A DNA stretch of 64,000 bases from Cytobacillus oceanisediminis. Its GTDB lineage: Bacteria > Bacillota > Bacilli > Bacillales > Cytobacillaceae. Location: assembly GCF_022811925.1 (NCBI RefSeq), contig NZ_CP065511.1, positions 3,341,501 to 3,405,500 on the forward strand, given 5' to 3'. The position numbers and the translations under genes were made by a program. Numbering within the stretch: the stretch's first letter is position 1; each line of letters starts with the position of its first letter. Under the pieces are notes generated by a model, which saw nothing but the letters and a program-made list of their open reading frames with translations, made no database searches and was not told the origin of the DNA. This document shows, in pieces, positions 17,130 through 26,074 of this stretch.

Positions 17130-17675
17130 TTAAAAAATAACTGGCGTCAAAACACAGAGTAATCTTGATTCTTCATTTATAGGATTTTCCATCGTGTGCG
17201 GGTAAGTGGATGGAAAGTGAATGGAATCACCTTCCCTGACAATATATTCCTTCCCATCTACATGAAAAATAACAAATCCCTTTAATACGTAATAATATTC
17301 CTCACCTGGATGGCCAAATTGCTGTATCTGTTTTTGGTTGGGGGCCAATGTAACCAGGAGCGGTTCAAGGCTTCTGCCCGGAAATTCACCGTTTACGCGA
17401 ACATAAGTAAACTCCGAGCCCTTGATATTAAACGGCTTATGCTCACTGGCCTTCACCATAAAATTCTGATTTGGTTTCTCGTCTTCGAAAAACTCAGAAA
17501 TTTTAACATTTAATGCATCCGCTATTTTTTTTAAAGAGGTAATAGCTAATGAAGTTGCCCCTCTCTCTACTTGAGAAAGAAAGCTGATTGACAAATCAGT
17601 ACGTTCACTTAATTCCTTTAGGGTATAGCCATGCTGAAGTCTTAAATCTTTAATTTTCTTATAAATTTCTTCCAT
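17130..17675 (-). CDS. XRE-family regulator with cupin sensor domain
   Basis: 181 residues. Helix-turn-helix at 8-60 (KDLRLQHGYTLKELSERTDLSISFLSQVERG is the typical split pattern) and cupin_2 at about 105-180 (GEEYYYVLKGFVIFHVDGKEYIV is the barrel strand pair). First gene of the hydantoinase-like operon, 43 bases before hyuA, so it is probably the local regulator, sensing the substrate or a breakdown product and controlling its own operon. One of three XRE-cupin regulators in this window. Confidence 0.9.
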   Translation of the reverse strand: MEEIYKKIKDLRLQHGYTLKELSERTDLSISFLSQVERGATSLAITSLKKIADALNVKISEFFEDEKPNQNFMVKASEHKPFNIKGSEFTYVRVNGEFPGRSLEPLLVTLAPNQKQIQQFGHPGEEYYYVLKGFVIFHVDGKEYIVREGDSIHFPSTYPHTMENPINEESRLLCVLTPVIF

Positions 17676-17887
17676 AATGAACTCCTTTGAAGCAGAACTG
17701 AAAAATTATAGTGTGGGTGTAATTAAGTTTTAGTAATACTGTAATTAAAAAGTATAATATCATAAAATATTTAAAATTAAAAGAAAATTTAAAATAAATA
17801 TTCAAGCTATTATTAATTTTATAAGGTAATGTTGTCTATTGGCTCTCATTGGTAATCTTTACCCTCCCAACTGCTAATCTGGGAACA
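17676..17887. promoter_or_regulatory. Promoter region of the hydantoinase operon
   Basis: Very AT-rich gap upstream of the XRE-cupin gene. It holds two direct copies of TGTAATTAA (near 17718 and 17741) about 23 bases apart, a candidate binding pattern for the XRE-cupin regulator. No coding frame seen. Confidence 0.35.
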
Positions 17888-17916
17888 AGAAAAAGACACA
17901 CTGAATGCCAGTGTGT
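17888..17916 (-). terminator. Terminator of ctaB
   Basis: Perfect 8-bp stem ACACACTG (17896-17903) / CAGTGTGT (17909-17916). On the minus strand it is followed by CTTTTTC. Lies 13 bases after the ctaB stop. Confidence 0.75.
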
Positions 17917-17928
17917 TTGTTTTCCTTT

Positions 17929-18846
17929 TTATAAATCAAATATAATCCCCATAATCGAGTAAATAATAACCGTCGAAAACAGGACTGTCATATGGACAAG
18001 TGAAAAGATAAACAGTGATTTTGCCCATTTTTCCGGATCCATCCGTTTATAGCCGTATACACTGAGTGCCAGCCAGGCAATTCCCAAAAGCAGGGCCACC
18101 AGCATAAGGCCAATGCTTAAGGAACCTAACAGAAAACTGATACCAATTAAAATGATTAAATAAATATTCGTCTGAATATACGTTCTTCTGACCCCTTTTA
18201 CAACGGGCAGCATCGGAACGTTTGCCGCTTTATATTCATCATGCTTTCGAATGGCAATCGCATAGAAGTGCGGCATTTGCCAAATGACGGTGATGATAAA
18301 TAGGCCAAGGATCGCAGGATGCGTGATATCCGGATGGATGGCAGCCCAGCCAATGAGCGGCGGCATCGCACCGGAAATGCTTCCGATCTCCGTATTGTAA
18401 ATGGTTCTTCTCTTGCTCCACATCGTATAAGGGACCACATAAAAAAACAGCCCCAAAAACCCAAGCAAGCCCGCTAAAGGAGTCGTGAAAGCAAGAGCGA
18501 GGATTCCAAAAACAGACATAAAGGCACCAAGCCACAATACCTGCTTTGGCTTGATTTCCCCTGTGACAGTTGGTCTGCTTTGGGTCCGCTTCATAATCGA
18601 GTCGATGTCCCGGTCATATAAATTATTAAAAGCCCCGGCTGCCCCCATTACCAGGCTTGAGCCAATAAAGGCCAGTAAAATCTCAGGCAGCTTCTCCAAA
18701 AGGCCGAAGTCATAGGTATATAAGGCCAATGTTAATCCTGCAAACATCGGGATCAGGTTTGATTTAATAATCCCGGTCTTGACTGTCAGTGCGAGGATCT
18801 TTGATAAAGACCGTCCCTGCATTTTCAGGGTTGCTTCCTCTTTCAT
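17929..18846 (-). CDS. ctaB: Heme O synthase (protoheme IX farnesyltransferase)
   Basis: 305 residues, UbiA prenyltransferase family, about nine membrane segments. The Mg-diphosphate site is NNLYDRDIDSIMKRTQSRP (residues 93-111, NxxxDxxxD), and the second Asp-containing motif is near YAIAIRKHDEYKAANVPMLP. It transfers a farnesyl group to heme B to make heme O for cytochrome oxidase. No cta oxidase genes adjoin it, so it is probably the stand-alone second copy that many bacilli have. GGGG precedes the ATG at rather long spacing; an internal start at codon 9 is less likely. Confidence 0.92.
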   Translation of the reverse strand: MKEEATLKMQGRSLSKILALTVKTGIIKSNLIPMFAGLTLALYTYDFGLLEKLPEILLAFIGSSLVMGAAGAFNNLYDRDIDSIMKRTQSRPTVTGEIKPKQVLWLGAFMSVFGILALAFTTPLAGLLGFLGLFFYVVPYTMWSKRRTIYNTEIGSISGAMPPLIGWAAIHPDITHPAILGLFIITVIWQMPHFYAIAIRKHDEYKAANVPMLPVVKGVRRTYIQTNIYLIILIGISFLLGSLSIGLMLVALLLGIAWLALSVYGYKRMDPEKWAKSLFIFSLVHMTVLFSTVIIYSIMGIIFDL

Positions 18847-19294
18847 GATCGATCTATTCCCCTTTTACTAATTATCTCTCTTCTCTATCTAAAAAAATAC
18901 TAATTAGATTAACAGTATACACTTATTATAACAGGTGTTGCCACTTAATGATTTCTGAAAAATCACTGTGCTGAATCCTGATTGCAAATTGAAAAGAGAA
19001 CCTTGCTCAGGTGCATAGTTCTCTTTGTCCATTCTACCATTATTCACATTGTAAAGGGGCTTATAATCGTGACAGCTTTGTATCACTTTCTGGATAATCA
19101 GCCTAAAAAATAATTCCGCCGTCTCAGCCATGAATGATATCTTCAGGATTTTCAGCCGAGATGCTCCAGCCGGCTAGAAGGAAAATTAAAACACTTTTCC
19201 TCTTTATCCGGTACGGTACATGAAGGTCCGGTGCTTGTATTTTTTGGAACAAACTATAGAAGATGAAGTATTATGAAGTATTTTTGAAGAGGAT
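18847..19294. other. Intergenic region with ctaB leader
   Basis: About 450 bases. On the minus strand TATAAT (near 18925) could be the ctaB -10 element. A 9-bp inverted repeat AAAGAGAAC / GTTCTCTTT (about 18993-19026) with a 16-base loop may be a leader structure or terminator. An open frame of 75 codons here has poor composition and no ribosome binding site, so I do not call it a gene. Confidence 0.4.
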
Positions 19295-19654
19295 TCATTG
19301 ATTGTTCAGCTTATAAATCTGCCGGGAGTGTTCTGAAATTTTTTGATCATAATATGCAAGATCATGCTTAGAAGCCATGGATGTTCTGATATCGTCAATC
19401 TGTTTAATCGCTTGATCTGCTTTGGTTTCAATTACAGACAATTTTTCATTCGTTTCAGTCATTTTTACATTTGTGGCAGCAACACTATGAATTAGTTGCT
19501 GGATAAGGTCTTCATGTCTTTTTAGGTCTGCTGTCAGCCTCTTATCCATTGAGCTGATCTTTTGGTCCATGGTGTCCAGCCTTTTGCCCATAGAAATAAC
19601 TTTATCATCTAATGATTCAAGCTTGTTCAAAATTATATTAAGCGTTTTTTCCAA
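19295..19654 (-). CDS. Coiled-coil hypothetical protein
   Basis: 119 residues starting at TTG (19654), eight bases after AGGAGG; the GTG three codons upstream overlaps the ribosome binding site and is unlikely. Nearly the whole protein is heptad-repeat coiled coil (LESLDDKVISMGKRLDTM, then KISSMDKRLTAD and further repeats). No signal peptide or membrane segment. Similar small coiled-coil proteins are common in bacilli and have no known function; some are fragments or relatives of phage/tail or chemotaxis-like helices. Confidence 0.65.
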   Translation of the reverse strand: MEKTLNIILNKLESLDDKVISMGKRLDTMDQKISSMDKRLTADLKRHEDLIQQLIHSVAATNVKMTETNEKLSVIETKADQAIKQIDDIRTSMASKHDLAYYDQKISEHSRQIYKLNNQ

Positions 19655-19944
19655 ATCTCTCACCTCCTCTTATTGATGATTATATCAGGTTTGCAGGTAT
19701 TATGTCGAAATCCTGCAGAAATGCAAGGTATCAAATTTACATGAACAAAATCTGCTGCAGTACTTCATTTGGACTCCTTTCATAAACTTTTGCCGATTGG
19801 AGTTGTTCCCCCCGTAGAAGTTCACCTAATTAAAGAATTTTAGTTGCAAGGAATCCTAATAAATGTAAATAATCTAAGTAAGCCATAGAAAGAACCCCTC
19901 TTTTTTAACTAAAGCGGGGTTTGGCTTCAATTTTCCTTCTACAT

Positions 19945-20586
19945 TTACCTTACTAGCTTTTCTATTGGTTTATTCATTCTTATCTCCCAAGGGTCCTCAC
20001 ATAATAATGGACCATATTTCGTTTTTACCAGCATTGTGGCTGAACCTTTTGCATACTCCAATAAAGAAAACGAACCCGCTGGTGTTTCAGCCTGAATATC
20101 TACTCTTGCAGGGCAGCTCTTCATTTCATTTACGATCTGTGCTGCAATATTAACAGGAATCGGCTTTGGAGCACGTACCACAATGTCAAGATCGCTCCCA
20201 GATGTGACAGTCTCCAATCCGGTGGCCAGTTCAAACCCCACACTTCCACCTGGCCCCCATACAATCTTATGTTTCTCCAATATCTCACTTGCTATTTTAA
20301 GAGAGAAGAATACTGGTGATTGCTTATTTTCCCAAAGAGAGATTTCAGCTAAATGTTCGGGCTTGATTTGGTGAATAAAAGCGTCAATCGGTATAAACGC
20401 ACCGAATCTTTCACTCCTTGCCTTCCCCCTGATCCCTATAGCGATCTGCCCGTCGGGTGCATTTGCCCTGCGGACAACCACATATGAGGCCATGCTCAAT
20501 GCTTGAATCGCCCAGTCCGGAATTGGAGAATGGCTTATGAGATGTTTTGCTTCAATCTTCAATAAATCATGTGGCTCGATCACCAT
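19945..20586 (-). CDS. mdcG: Malonate decarboxylase holo-ACP synthase (phosphoribosyl-dephospho-CoA transferase)
   Basis: 213 residues. The nucleotidyltransferase-type active site is TSGSDLDIVV (Asp132 and Asp134), and RVDIQAETPAGSFSLLEYA is a conserved MdcG segment. It attaches the 2'-(5''-phosphoribosyl)-3'-dephospho-CoA group, made from the MdcB product, to the MdcC carrier protein. Last gene of the mdc operon, overlapping mdcDE by 7 bases. A weak hairpin with CCCC/GGGG arms at about 19894-19922 may end the operon. Confidence 0.9.
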   Translation of the reverse strand: MVIEPHDLLKIEAKHLISHSPIPDWAIQALSMASYVVVRRANAPDGQIAIGIRGKARSERFGAFIPIDAFIHQIKPEHLAEISLWENKQSPVFFSLKIASEILEKHKIVWGPGGSVGFELATGLETVTSGSDLDIVVRAPKPIPVNIAAQIVNEMKSCPARVDIQAETPAGSFSLLEYAKGSATMLVKTKYGPLLCEDPWEIRMNKPIEKLVR

Positions 20587-22271
20587 TGCTCCTCCAGCAT
20601 CTTTCTGACTAAAATGGAAGCGGATCTTCCTCCCTCTTTAGCAATATCCGAGGAAAGCCGGCTGCTTAAATCTCGCGGACTATTTTGGATGTCCTCGATT
20701 GCTGCCTGTATACTTCTATAGATTGCATCACGATCTGCTTCCTCTGGTGCATCAGCATTGATATCGGAAATCAGTTCATGGAGTGCTCCCAATTTTTTAA
20801 ATGACCGGATATCATAGGCCATTGACGGCACTTTTTTTGTAGCTTCTTCAAGTTCTTCAATGGTTCTCTGCGTGATTCTTGCAGCTGATTTCTTGGACAT
20901 CACATGTACATTGACACCTTCATCATCCAAGGCGATTAATCGGTTCGCCTGCAATCCATGGGATAAAAATGCACCTGAAATAGCCTTGCCTGGAATAAAC
21001 GCAATAACTGGATGACCGGCTAATCTTGCTGTTGCATATGCATCTGCAGCTGCAGCACATGCCTGATGGATTCCCAAAAGCTCTTCACGGTACCCATAAG
21101 CCTGGCTTGGAACATCAACTACCGCTACAATTGCACGTTTTTCTTCTTTATATTTATCTTCTTCTATCGCATCACGGACATGCCTGGCGATCATCCATCC
21201 CTGCTCGAGCCCAAACTCTCCTGAACGTGCTCTTGGGAATCGGCTTGATTCATCTGGAACAACAGCAAGGAAACGAACAGGCCAGCCTCCAACTTTTACA
21301 TCAGAAGTTAAAACCGAAGGAACTGATCCAACATTTTTGCTTCCGTCTGTCAAAAGGTTAAACCATCTATGCCCCCTGCTTTTGATTGTCTCAGAGTCTT
21401 GAGCCTTAATGTTATGGGATTTCTTTGACTGATAGTATTCTGAGTCTGCCCAGTAAGCCTGAACTTTCTGAGGAGTGAGCATTTCTGAAGTATTTATGGA
21501 GCTAAGAAAATCAAGATATCTTTCTACCTGTGAGCTTCTCTGCTTTTCCACACGTCCCTGCAGGATAGCAGAAAATATGGCTTCTCTGAAAGAACTGATG
21601 TCATCCTTAGCCTCTATATCCGCAAAACCGGCAGCCACCCTTTGTCTGCCTCCAATCGTATTCCAAATCAGCTGGCGATCTGTTGAATCAAACTCCTGTA
21701 TCCCAGCTTCCTGCTCGATTACCTCTGGTCCATTTAATCCAAGCCGGCCTTCACGCGTGATTATTAACGTACTGCATAAACCTGCGTTAATGGACATCCC
21801 GCCAAAAGCGCCAATTTTCCCGGGAATGACTCCTATAACAGGCACGTATTCCCTTAATGCCACGATCGCTGCGCCTATTTCGGCAATGGATAAGAGGCCA
21901 TAGTTGGCTTCCTGGAGTCTGACACCCCCTGTATCAAAGATAAAAATGGGATAAAACGGATTGCCGGCCTTATTTTCTTCAAGTGCCATCTCTAAAGCAC
22001 CAGCTATCTTCGCACCGGAAACTTCTCCGATTCCGCCTCCCTGAAAGCTGCCTTCAATGGATACAACTACTGCCGTACGTCCATTTAGCTTTCCTTTGCC
22101 GATCACAACCCCATCATCACTTTGGGGAACAATGCCCTGCGGTTCCAGGTGAGGGGATTCAAGACCTTCGAATGGTCCCAAAAGCTCCCTGAATGTGCCT
22201 TCATCCATAAGCACTCTTGCACGCTCTCTGCCTCCGCACTCTACAAAGCTATTTTTTAATGTATCCAGCAT
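20580..22271 (-). CDS. mdcDE: Malonate decarboxylase beta/gamma fusion subunit
   Basis: 563 residues combining two subunits that are separate in Pseudomonas-type enzymes. Residues 1 to about 275 are the beta (MdcD) part, with carboxyltransferase/crotonase fold, VSGAKIAGALEMALEENKAG and KIGAFGGMSINAGL oxyanion loops. About 275-300 is a linker, and 300-563 is the gamma (MdcE) part (ARSGEFGLEQGWMIARHV, AGHPVIAFIPGKAISGAFL). Together they decarboxylate malonyl-S-ACP to acetyl-S-ACP and CO2. Start ATG follows GGAGGTGGGCAGAA inside the end of mdcC (23-base overlap). The fusion ensures equal amounts of both parts. Confidence 0.92.
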   Translation of the reverse strand: MLDTLKNSFVECGGRERARVLMDEGTFRELLGPFEGLESPHLEPQGIVPQSDDGVVIGKGKLNGRTAVVVSIEGSFQGGGIGEVSGAKIAGALEMALEENKAGNPFYPIFIFDTGGVRLQEANYGLLSIAEIGAAIVALREYVPVIGVIPGKIGAFGGMSINAGLCSTLIITREGRLGLNGPEVIEQEAGIQEFDSTDRQLIWNTIGGRQRVAAGFADIEAKDDISSFREAIFSAILQGRVEKQRSSQVERYLDFLSSINTSEMLTPQKVQAYWADSEYYQSKKSHNIKAQDSETIKSRGHRWFNLLTDGSKNVGSVPSVLTSDVKVGGWPVRFLAVVPDESSRFPRARSGEFGLEQGWMIARHVRDAIEEDKYKEEKRAIVAVVDVPSQAYGYREELLGIHQACAAAADAYATARLAGHPVIAFIPGKAISGAFLSHGLQANRLIALDDEGVNVHVMSKKSAARITQRTIEELEEATKKVPSMAYDIRSFKKLGALHELISDINADAPEEADRDAIYRSIQAAIEDIQNSPRDLSSRLSSDIAKEGGRSASILVRKMLEEQW

Positions 22272-22560
22272 TTCTGCCCACCTCCAATGCCTGTGAAAGC
22301 CTCAATGATACAACGCCCGGAGTTGCACCAAAATCATTGATTTTAATGTTTGCTGAAATAGCATGATTGCTAAAAAATCGTTCTAATACCTTTTCCCATA
22401 TTTGATTGAAGCCTGTTGTACCAGTACGGACTGTCACATCTGCATATCCCTGGTCAGATGGCTCCATTAAAATCTCCAGGTCTCCTGATCCTACAACTCC
22501 CACATGGGCATTTGATTCAAGCATTTGAGTTGCAGGAAAACGAAAGTTCAATTTCTCCAT
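22249..22560 (-). CDS. mdcC: Malonate decarboxylase acyl carrier protein (delta subunit)
   Basis: 103 residues. The attachment Ser is Ser25 in HVGVVGSGDLEILMEP, which carries the phosphoribosyl-dephospho-CoA arm. Sequence continues with VTVRTGTTGFNQIWEKVLERF, typical of MdcC/CitD-like carriers and unlike the 4'-phosphopantetheine ACPs. The carrier cycles acetyl and malonyl groups between the MdcA and MdcDE active sites. Overlaps mdcDE. Confidence 0.9.
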   Translation of the reverse strand: MEKLNFRFPATQMLESNAHVGVVGSGDLEILMEPSDQGYADVTVRTGTTGFNQIWEKVLERFFSNHAISANIKINDFGATPGVVSLRLSQALEVGRNAGYIKK

Positions 22561-22578
22561 ACGGCAGCTCTCCTTCTG

Positions 22579-23457
22579 CTATATTTGTAAGGTTTTTAAT
22601 CTCTTAAACTCGTTTTTCTCATTCTGATCCAGATAGTCCAAAAAGATAGCAGCGGCAAGCAAATCAGCGCTCCCGCCGGGTGATACATTCATGCTGCATA
22701 ATGATTGATCCAATTGTTCTAATAGCTGCCACCCTTTGTCGGCAGAAACTCCTCCTGCCAATACTATTTCCTTTGCATGAGCCTTTGTGAATTCGAGGGC
22801 TTCCGCGCTTCCCCTATGCAAAATACACGTGTCATTTAACTCTGCCATCAGCGCAACAAGTACGTTTAACCTGCAAAAATTCTCCTTCAAACCTCTTTTT
22901 CTTGATTCATCAAGAACTGGCAGCGCTATCTGTCTTATATGAGGAAAACCTTGCTCGGCCTCTCCCCTTGCTCCATCCACTCCAAACCTTGCTTTAACCC
23001 GGCTGCCATTTGTTTTATCAGCAGGCAGGTTTCGATCTTCATATAGAGCAAGCTCTCCTGCCTGAACCGCTACCTCTTTGCCTGGGCTTTTCCCCAGATC
23101 CATTGCAGCACTTGAAACTAGCAGACCTAATGCCCATATCGCTCCTTTATGGGTATTTACGCCACCCGTGGCCTGGAACATATCCTGTTCACCCCGCCTG
23201 CCAATCATGGCGATCTCTTCGCGCAGCTCCTGAGAAGGGGTCCGGTTAAAGCTTGTTTCAGCTATTTCCCTGAATGTATCTTCAAGTGCAATAGCTGACC
23301 GTATCATTGTGTTTAAGGACATATCTCTATGCGAACCGGAGTTTTTCTTATCGACCAGTCCTGGTTTTGGCGTCAGCTCAGCCTCTTCTATCAGTGATTG
23401 TACTGCCAGCTTTCCAAGATATAGGCTGTAAGATTCTAAGTCTTTCATTATTTCCAT
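22579..23457 (-). CDS. mdcB: Triphosphoribosyl-dephospho-CoA synthase
   Basis: 292 residues of the CitG/MdcB family: the opening AVQSLIEEAELTPKPGLVDKKNSGSHRDM is the family hallmark, followed by GVNTHKGAIWALGLLVSSA and LHRGSAEALEF. It makes 2'-(5''-triphosphoribosyl)-3'-dephospho-CoA from ATP and dephospho-CoA, the precursor of the MdcC prosthetic group. Two nearby ATGs exist (codons 1 and 4). The first lies close to AAAGGGG, so the start is slightly uncertain. Eighteen bases precede mdcC. Confidence 0.9.
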   Translation of the reverse strand: MEIMKDLESYSLYLGKLAVQSLIEEAELTPKPGLVDKKNSGSHRDMSLNTMIRSAIALEDTFREIAETSFNRTPSQELREEIAMIGRRGEQDMFQATGGVNTHKGAIWALGLLVSSAAMDLGKSPGKEVAVQAGELALYEDRNLPADKTNGSRVKARFGVDGARGEAEQGFPHIRQIALPVLDESRKRGLKENFCRLNVLVALMAELNDTCILHRGSAEALEFTKAHAKEIVLAGGVSADKGWQLLEQLDQSLCSMNVSPGGSADLLAAAIFLDYLDQNEKNEFKRLKTLQI

Positions 23458-23467
23458 TCAGCCCCTT

Positions 23468-25114
23468 TTACCAGCTTCTAAATTTAGCAGGCGGTTCATA
23501 TAACCCTTCCGACCATTCCACAAGCTCCTCAACATTTTTAGCAGCCAGCAGTGATCGTTTTGCATCGGTCCTTCTAATTCCGAGATCCTCCGGAAGAGCG
23601 ATTAACCCTTCTCTTCTTAATTTTTCCGTCCCTTTTACATCGTGCTTCATGCCGATAGGGGTTACACCCGCAATGGCTGCGATTGCCTGCCTCCGCTCCT
23701 CCATGCTGTCCGTTTTATATAGATAGGCAATGCCCTCCTCTGTGACTATATGTGTCACATCATGCCCATAAATCATGACAGGCGCAGTTTCAAGGCCTAT
23801 ATCTGCTTTAGCGCCAACAGCATCCAGCGATTCAACAAATACAGGTTTATTTCCGTTTTGGAAGGTTTCAACTACCTGAACAACCAATTTTCTTCCGCGT
23901 GCAAGAGGGTCAGTATCCGTCATCATGTCAAGCCACGCTTGAGAGGAATGGCGCCTTCCTCCCGGATCATGTCCCATGTTCGGCGCTCCTCCAAAGCCGG
24001 CAAGGCGCCCCCTCGTTACGGTTGAAGAATTCCCTGCTTCGTCAATCTGCAGGCTAGAGCCTACAAATAGATCAACAGCATATTGTCCTGCAAGCTGGCA
24101 AAGTGTCCGGTTTGAGCGCAAGCTTCCATCATGGCCAGTAAAAAACACATCACGCCGGGCAGCGACGTATTTTTCCATCCCTACTTCCCCGCCAAAGCAA
24201 TGGACACTCTCTACCCATCCGCTTTCAATAGCCGGGATGAGTGTAGGATGAGGATTCAAAGCCCAATGCCTGCAAATTTTCCCCTTCAAGCCTAATGATT
24301 CACCGTAGGTAGGGAGAAGCAGTTCTATCGCGGCAGTATTATAGCCTATCCCGTGATTCAGAGATTTTACTCCGTGTTTTTCATAGATTCCCCTTATGAC
24401 CATCATGGCCTGCAGAATCTGAATATCTGTAATATGGCGAGGGTCACGTGTAAATAGCGGCTCAAGCTGATAAGGCTTGTCGGCAACAACAACAAAATCA
24501 ATCCAAGAGCCTGGAATGTCCACCCGAGGCAATTCATCAGTCAATTCATTCACCTGGGCAATGACAATTCCGCTGCTGAAGCCTGCTGCTTCAACAAGAG
24601 TCGGAGTTTCCTCCGTATTTGGCCCTGTATATAAGTTGCCTTCTGCATCGGCTTTATCCGCAGCCACTAAAGCCACTGAAGGAATCAAGTCAATGAAGAG
24701 CCTTCCATATAACTCTACATATGTATGAATCTCGCCCATTGTCAGTTTCCCGTCTTCAAGCATTTGCGCCATCCTAAGGCTTTGCGGGCCAGCATAAGAA
24801 AAATCCACTTTGCTGGCAATGCCCCGCTCAAATATATCCAGGTGTTCAGGACGGGAAATACTGGACATGATCATGTGCAAATCGAATATTTTTTTCGGGT
24901 CAGCCTGAGCAAGAGCAGCTGAAAGGAAGGATGCCTGTTTTTGATTGTTTCCTTCCAGCACCACCCGATCTCCCGGCATAATCAGTGTTTCAAGAGCCTC
25001 GACAATTTGGCGGGTTGGAATAATTCGATTGCTGGTGATGCCCTTCATTTTCTCTAATCGTTTTTGCTTGGTTTCAAGACGTGTATTCCAGGATCGCTGT
25101 TTGGCAGCCTGCAT
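23468..25114 (-). CDS. mdcA: Malonate decarboxylase alpha subunit (acetyl-ACP:malonate transferase)
   Basis: 548 residues, the expected family length. It belongs to the family-I CoA-transferase-like fold: conserved stretches include VVLEGNNQKQASFLSAALAQ, GVKSLNHGIGYNTAAIELLLPTYGE and AGFGGAPNMGHDPGGRRHSS, the last unique to MdcA. It swaps the acetyl group on MdcC for malonate, giving malonyl-S-ACP and acetate. Preceded by AAGGGGATT. Second gene after mdcH in this operon. Confidence 0.92.
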   Translation of the reverse strand: MQAAKQRSWNTRLETKQKRLEKMKGITSNRIIPTRQIVEALETLIMPGDRVVLEGNNQKQASFLSAALAQADPKKIFDLHMIMSSISRPEHLDIFERGIASKVDFSYAGPQSLRMAQMLEDGKLTMGEIHTYVELYGRLFIDLIPSVALVAADKADAEGNLYTGPNTEETPTLVEAAGFSSGIVIAQVNELTDELPRVDIPGSWIDFVVVADKPYQLEPLFTRDPRHITDIQILQAMMVIRGIYEKHGVKSLNHGIGYNTAAIELLLPTYGESLGLKGKICRHWALNPHPTLIPAIESGWVESVHCFGGEVGMEKYVAARRDVFFTGHDGSLRSNRTLCQLAGQYAVDLFVGSSLQIDEAGNSSTVTRGRLAGFGGAPNMGHDPGGRRHSSQAWLDMMTDTDPLARGRKLVVQVVETFQNGNKPVFVESLDAVGAKADIGLETAPVMIYGHDVTHIVTEEGIAYLYKTDSMEERRQAIAAIAGVTPIGMKHDVKGTEKLRREGLIALPEDLGIRRTDAKRSLLAAKNVEELVEWSEGLYEPPAKFRSW

Positions 25115-25147
25115 GATAAAATCCCCTTTCTATTTAAAAATTTTATT

Positions 25148-26074
25148 TTAAGAACAAAATCTCTTTGCCAGGAAAAGGCAATTGTCTAACCCGTTTTCAT
25201 CCACGGAAACAGAGTGGGCACCAGGCAGTGTTCTTTTATTTAAAGTGGTCAGGACATTCCCTGGGGGCATCTCGATCAAAAGCCTTGTGCCATGCTCACA
25301 AAGCAAAGAGCTGATTTCATACCAGCGGACTGGATGCGAAACATTAAAAGCGAGGTCTTCTCGAATTTGCTCAGAATCCCTTAATAGCCTTGCTGTCCGA
25401 TTTGCGGCATATGGGATATAAGGGACACGGATATTGACAGAAGCAAGCTTGTCATATAAGGAATCTCCGACAGAATTCAGCAATGGACAATGTGATGGCA
25501 CACTTACATTCAGAAGCTCGGCCGTCCTTGCACCACGTTGACCGGCTTGATCAAGAACCTCTTTGATGCCTGGAATGGAGCCGGAAATGGTTACTTGATC
25601 TGCTGCATTTATATTCGAGGGATATACCGGATTCTCTTCTGAAGAAATGGCTGCAGCTATTTCGTTTACAGTCCTGGCATCAAAACCAGTAATCACCCCC
25701 ATCCCATAACCCGATGGAAAAGCCTGTTCCATTAGCTCTCCTCTCAGCTTTACAATCTCCAAAGCATCGGTAAAATCCATAGCCCCGCAAATAACTGCAG
25801 CTCCAAAGGCTCCGGCTGAATGACCTGCAACAAAATCCGGCATCACCCCTTCTGCTTTAAATGCTTTTGATACAGCCACTGACGCAATAAGCAAAGACAA
25901 TTGAACTGAAACAGTGGACTTTAAGGCTTTGTCAGTATCAAGATCCAAGACATTTTCACCGATTCCTTCTCTTGCTTCCTGCAGAACTTCAAGAGCGGCT
26001 GGATGGTCCGGCAGGCTATGCAGCATACCAATTTTTTGGGAGCCCTGGCCGGGAAATACGAATGCAAGCTTCAT
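25148..26074 (-). CDS. mdcH: Malonyl-CoA:ACP transacylase (malonate decarboxylase epsilon subunit)
   Basis: 308 residues of the FabD-like acyltransferase family: FVFPGQGSQKIGML at the start, active-site Ser86 in AGHSAGAFGAAV, and NISGS-like VTISGSIPG later, with His in SVPSHCPLL. It loads a malonyl group from malonyl-CoA on to the newly made MdcC carrier, starting the catalytic cycle. Its ATG overlaps the stop of the upstream regulator gene (ATGA), so the regulator and enzyme genes are one operon. In Pseudomonas this gene is last; here it is first. Confidence 0.9.
   Translation of the reverse strand: MKLAFVFPGQGSQKIGMLHSLPDHPAALEVLQEAREGIGENVLDLDTDKALKSTVSVQLSLLIASVAVSKAFKAEGVMPDFVAGHSAGAFGAAVICGAMDFTDALEIVKLRGELMEQAFPSGYGMGVITGFDARTVNEIAAAISSEENPVYPSNINAADQVTISGSIPGIKEVLDQAGQRGARTAELLNVSVPSHCPLLNSVGDSLYDKLASVNIRVPYIPYAANRTARLLRDSEQIREDLAFNVSHPVRWYEISSLLCEHGTRLLIEMPPGNVLTTLNKRTLPGAHSVSVDENGLDNCLFLAKRFCS

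Noticed and set aside
18904..19131. 75-codon minus-strand frame upstream of ctaB
   Set aside because: No ribosome binding site, odd composition, overlaps a promoter-like element and a stem-loop; more likely non-coding leader.
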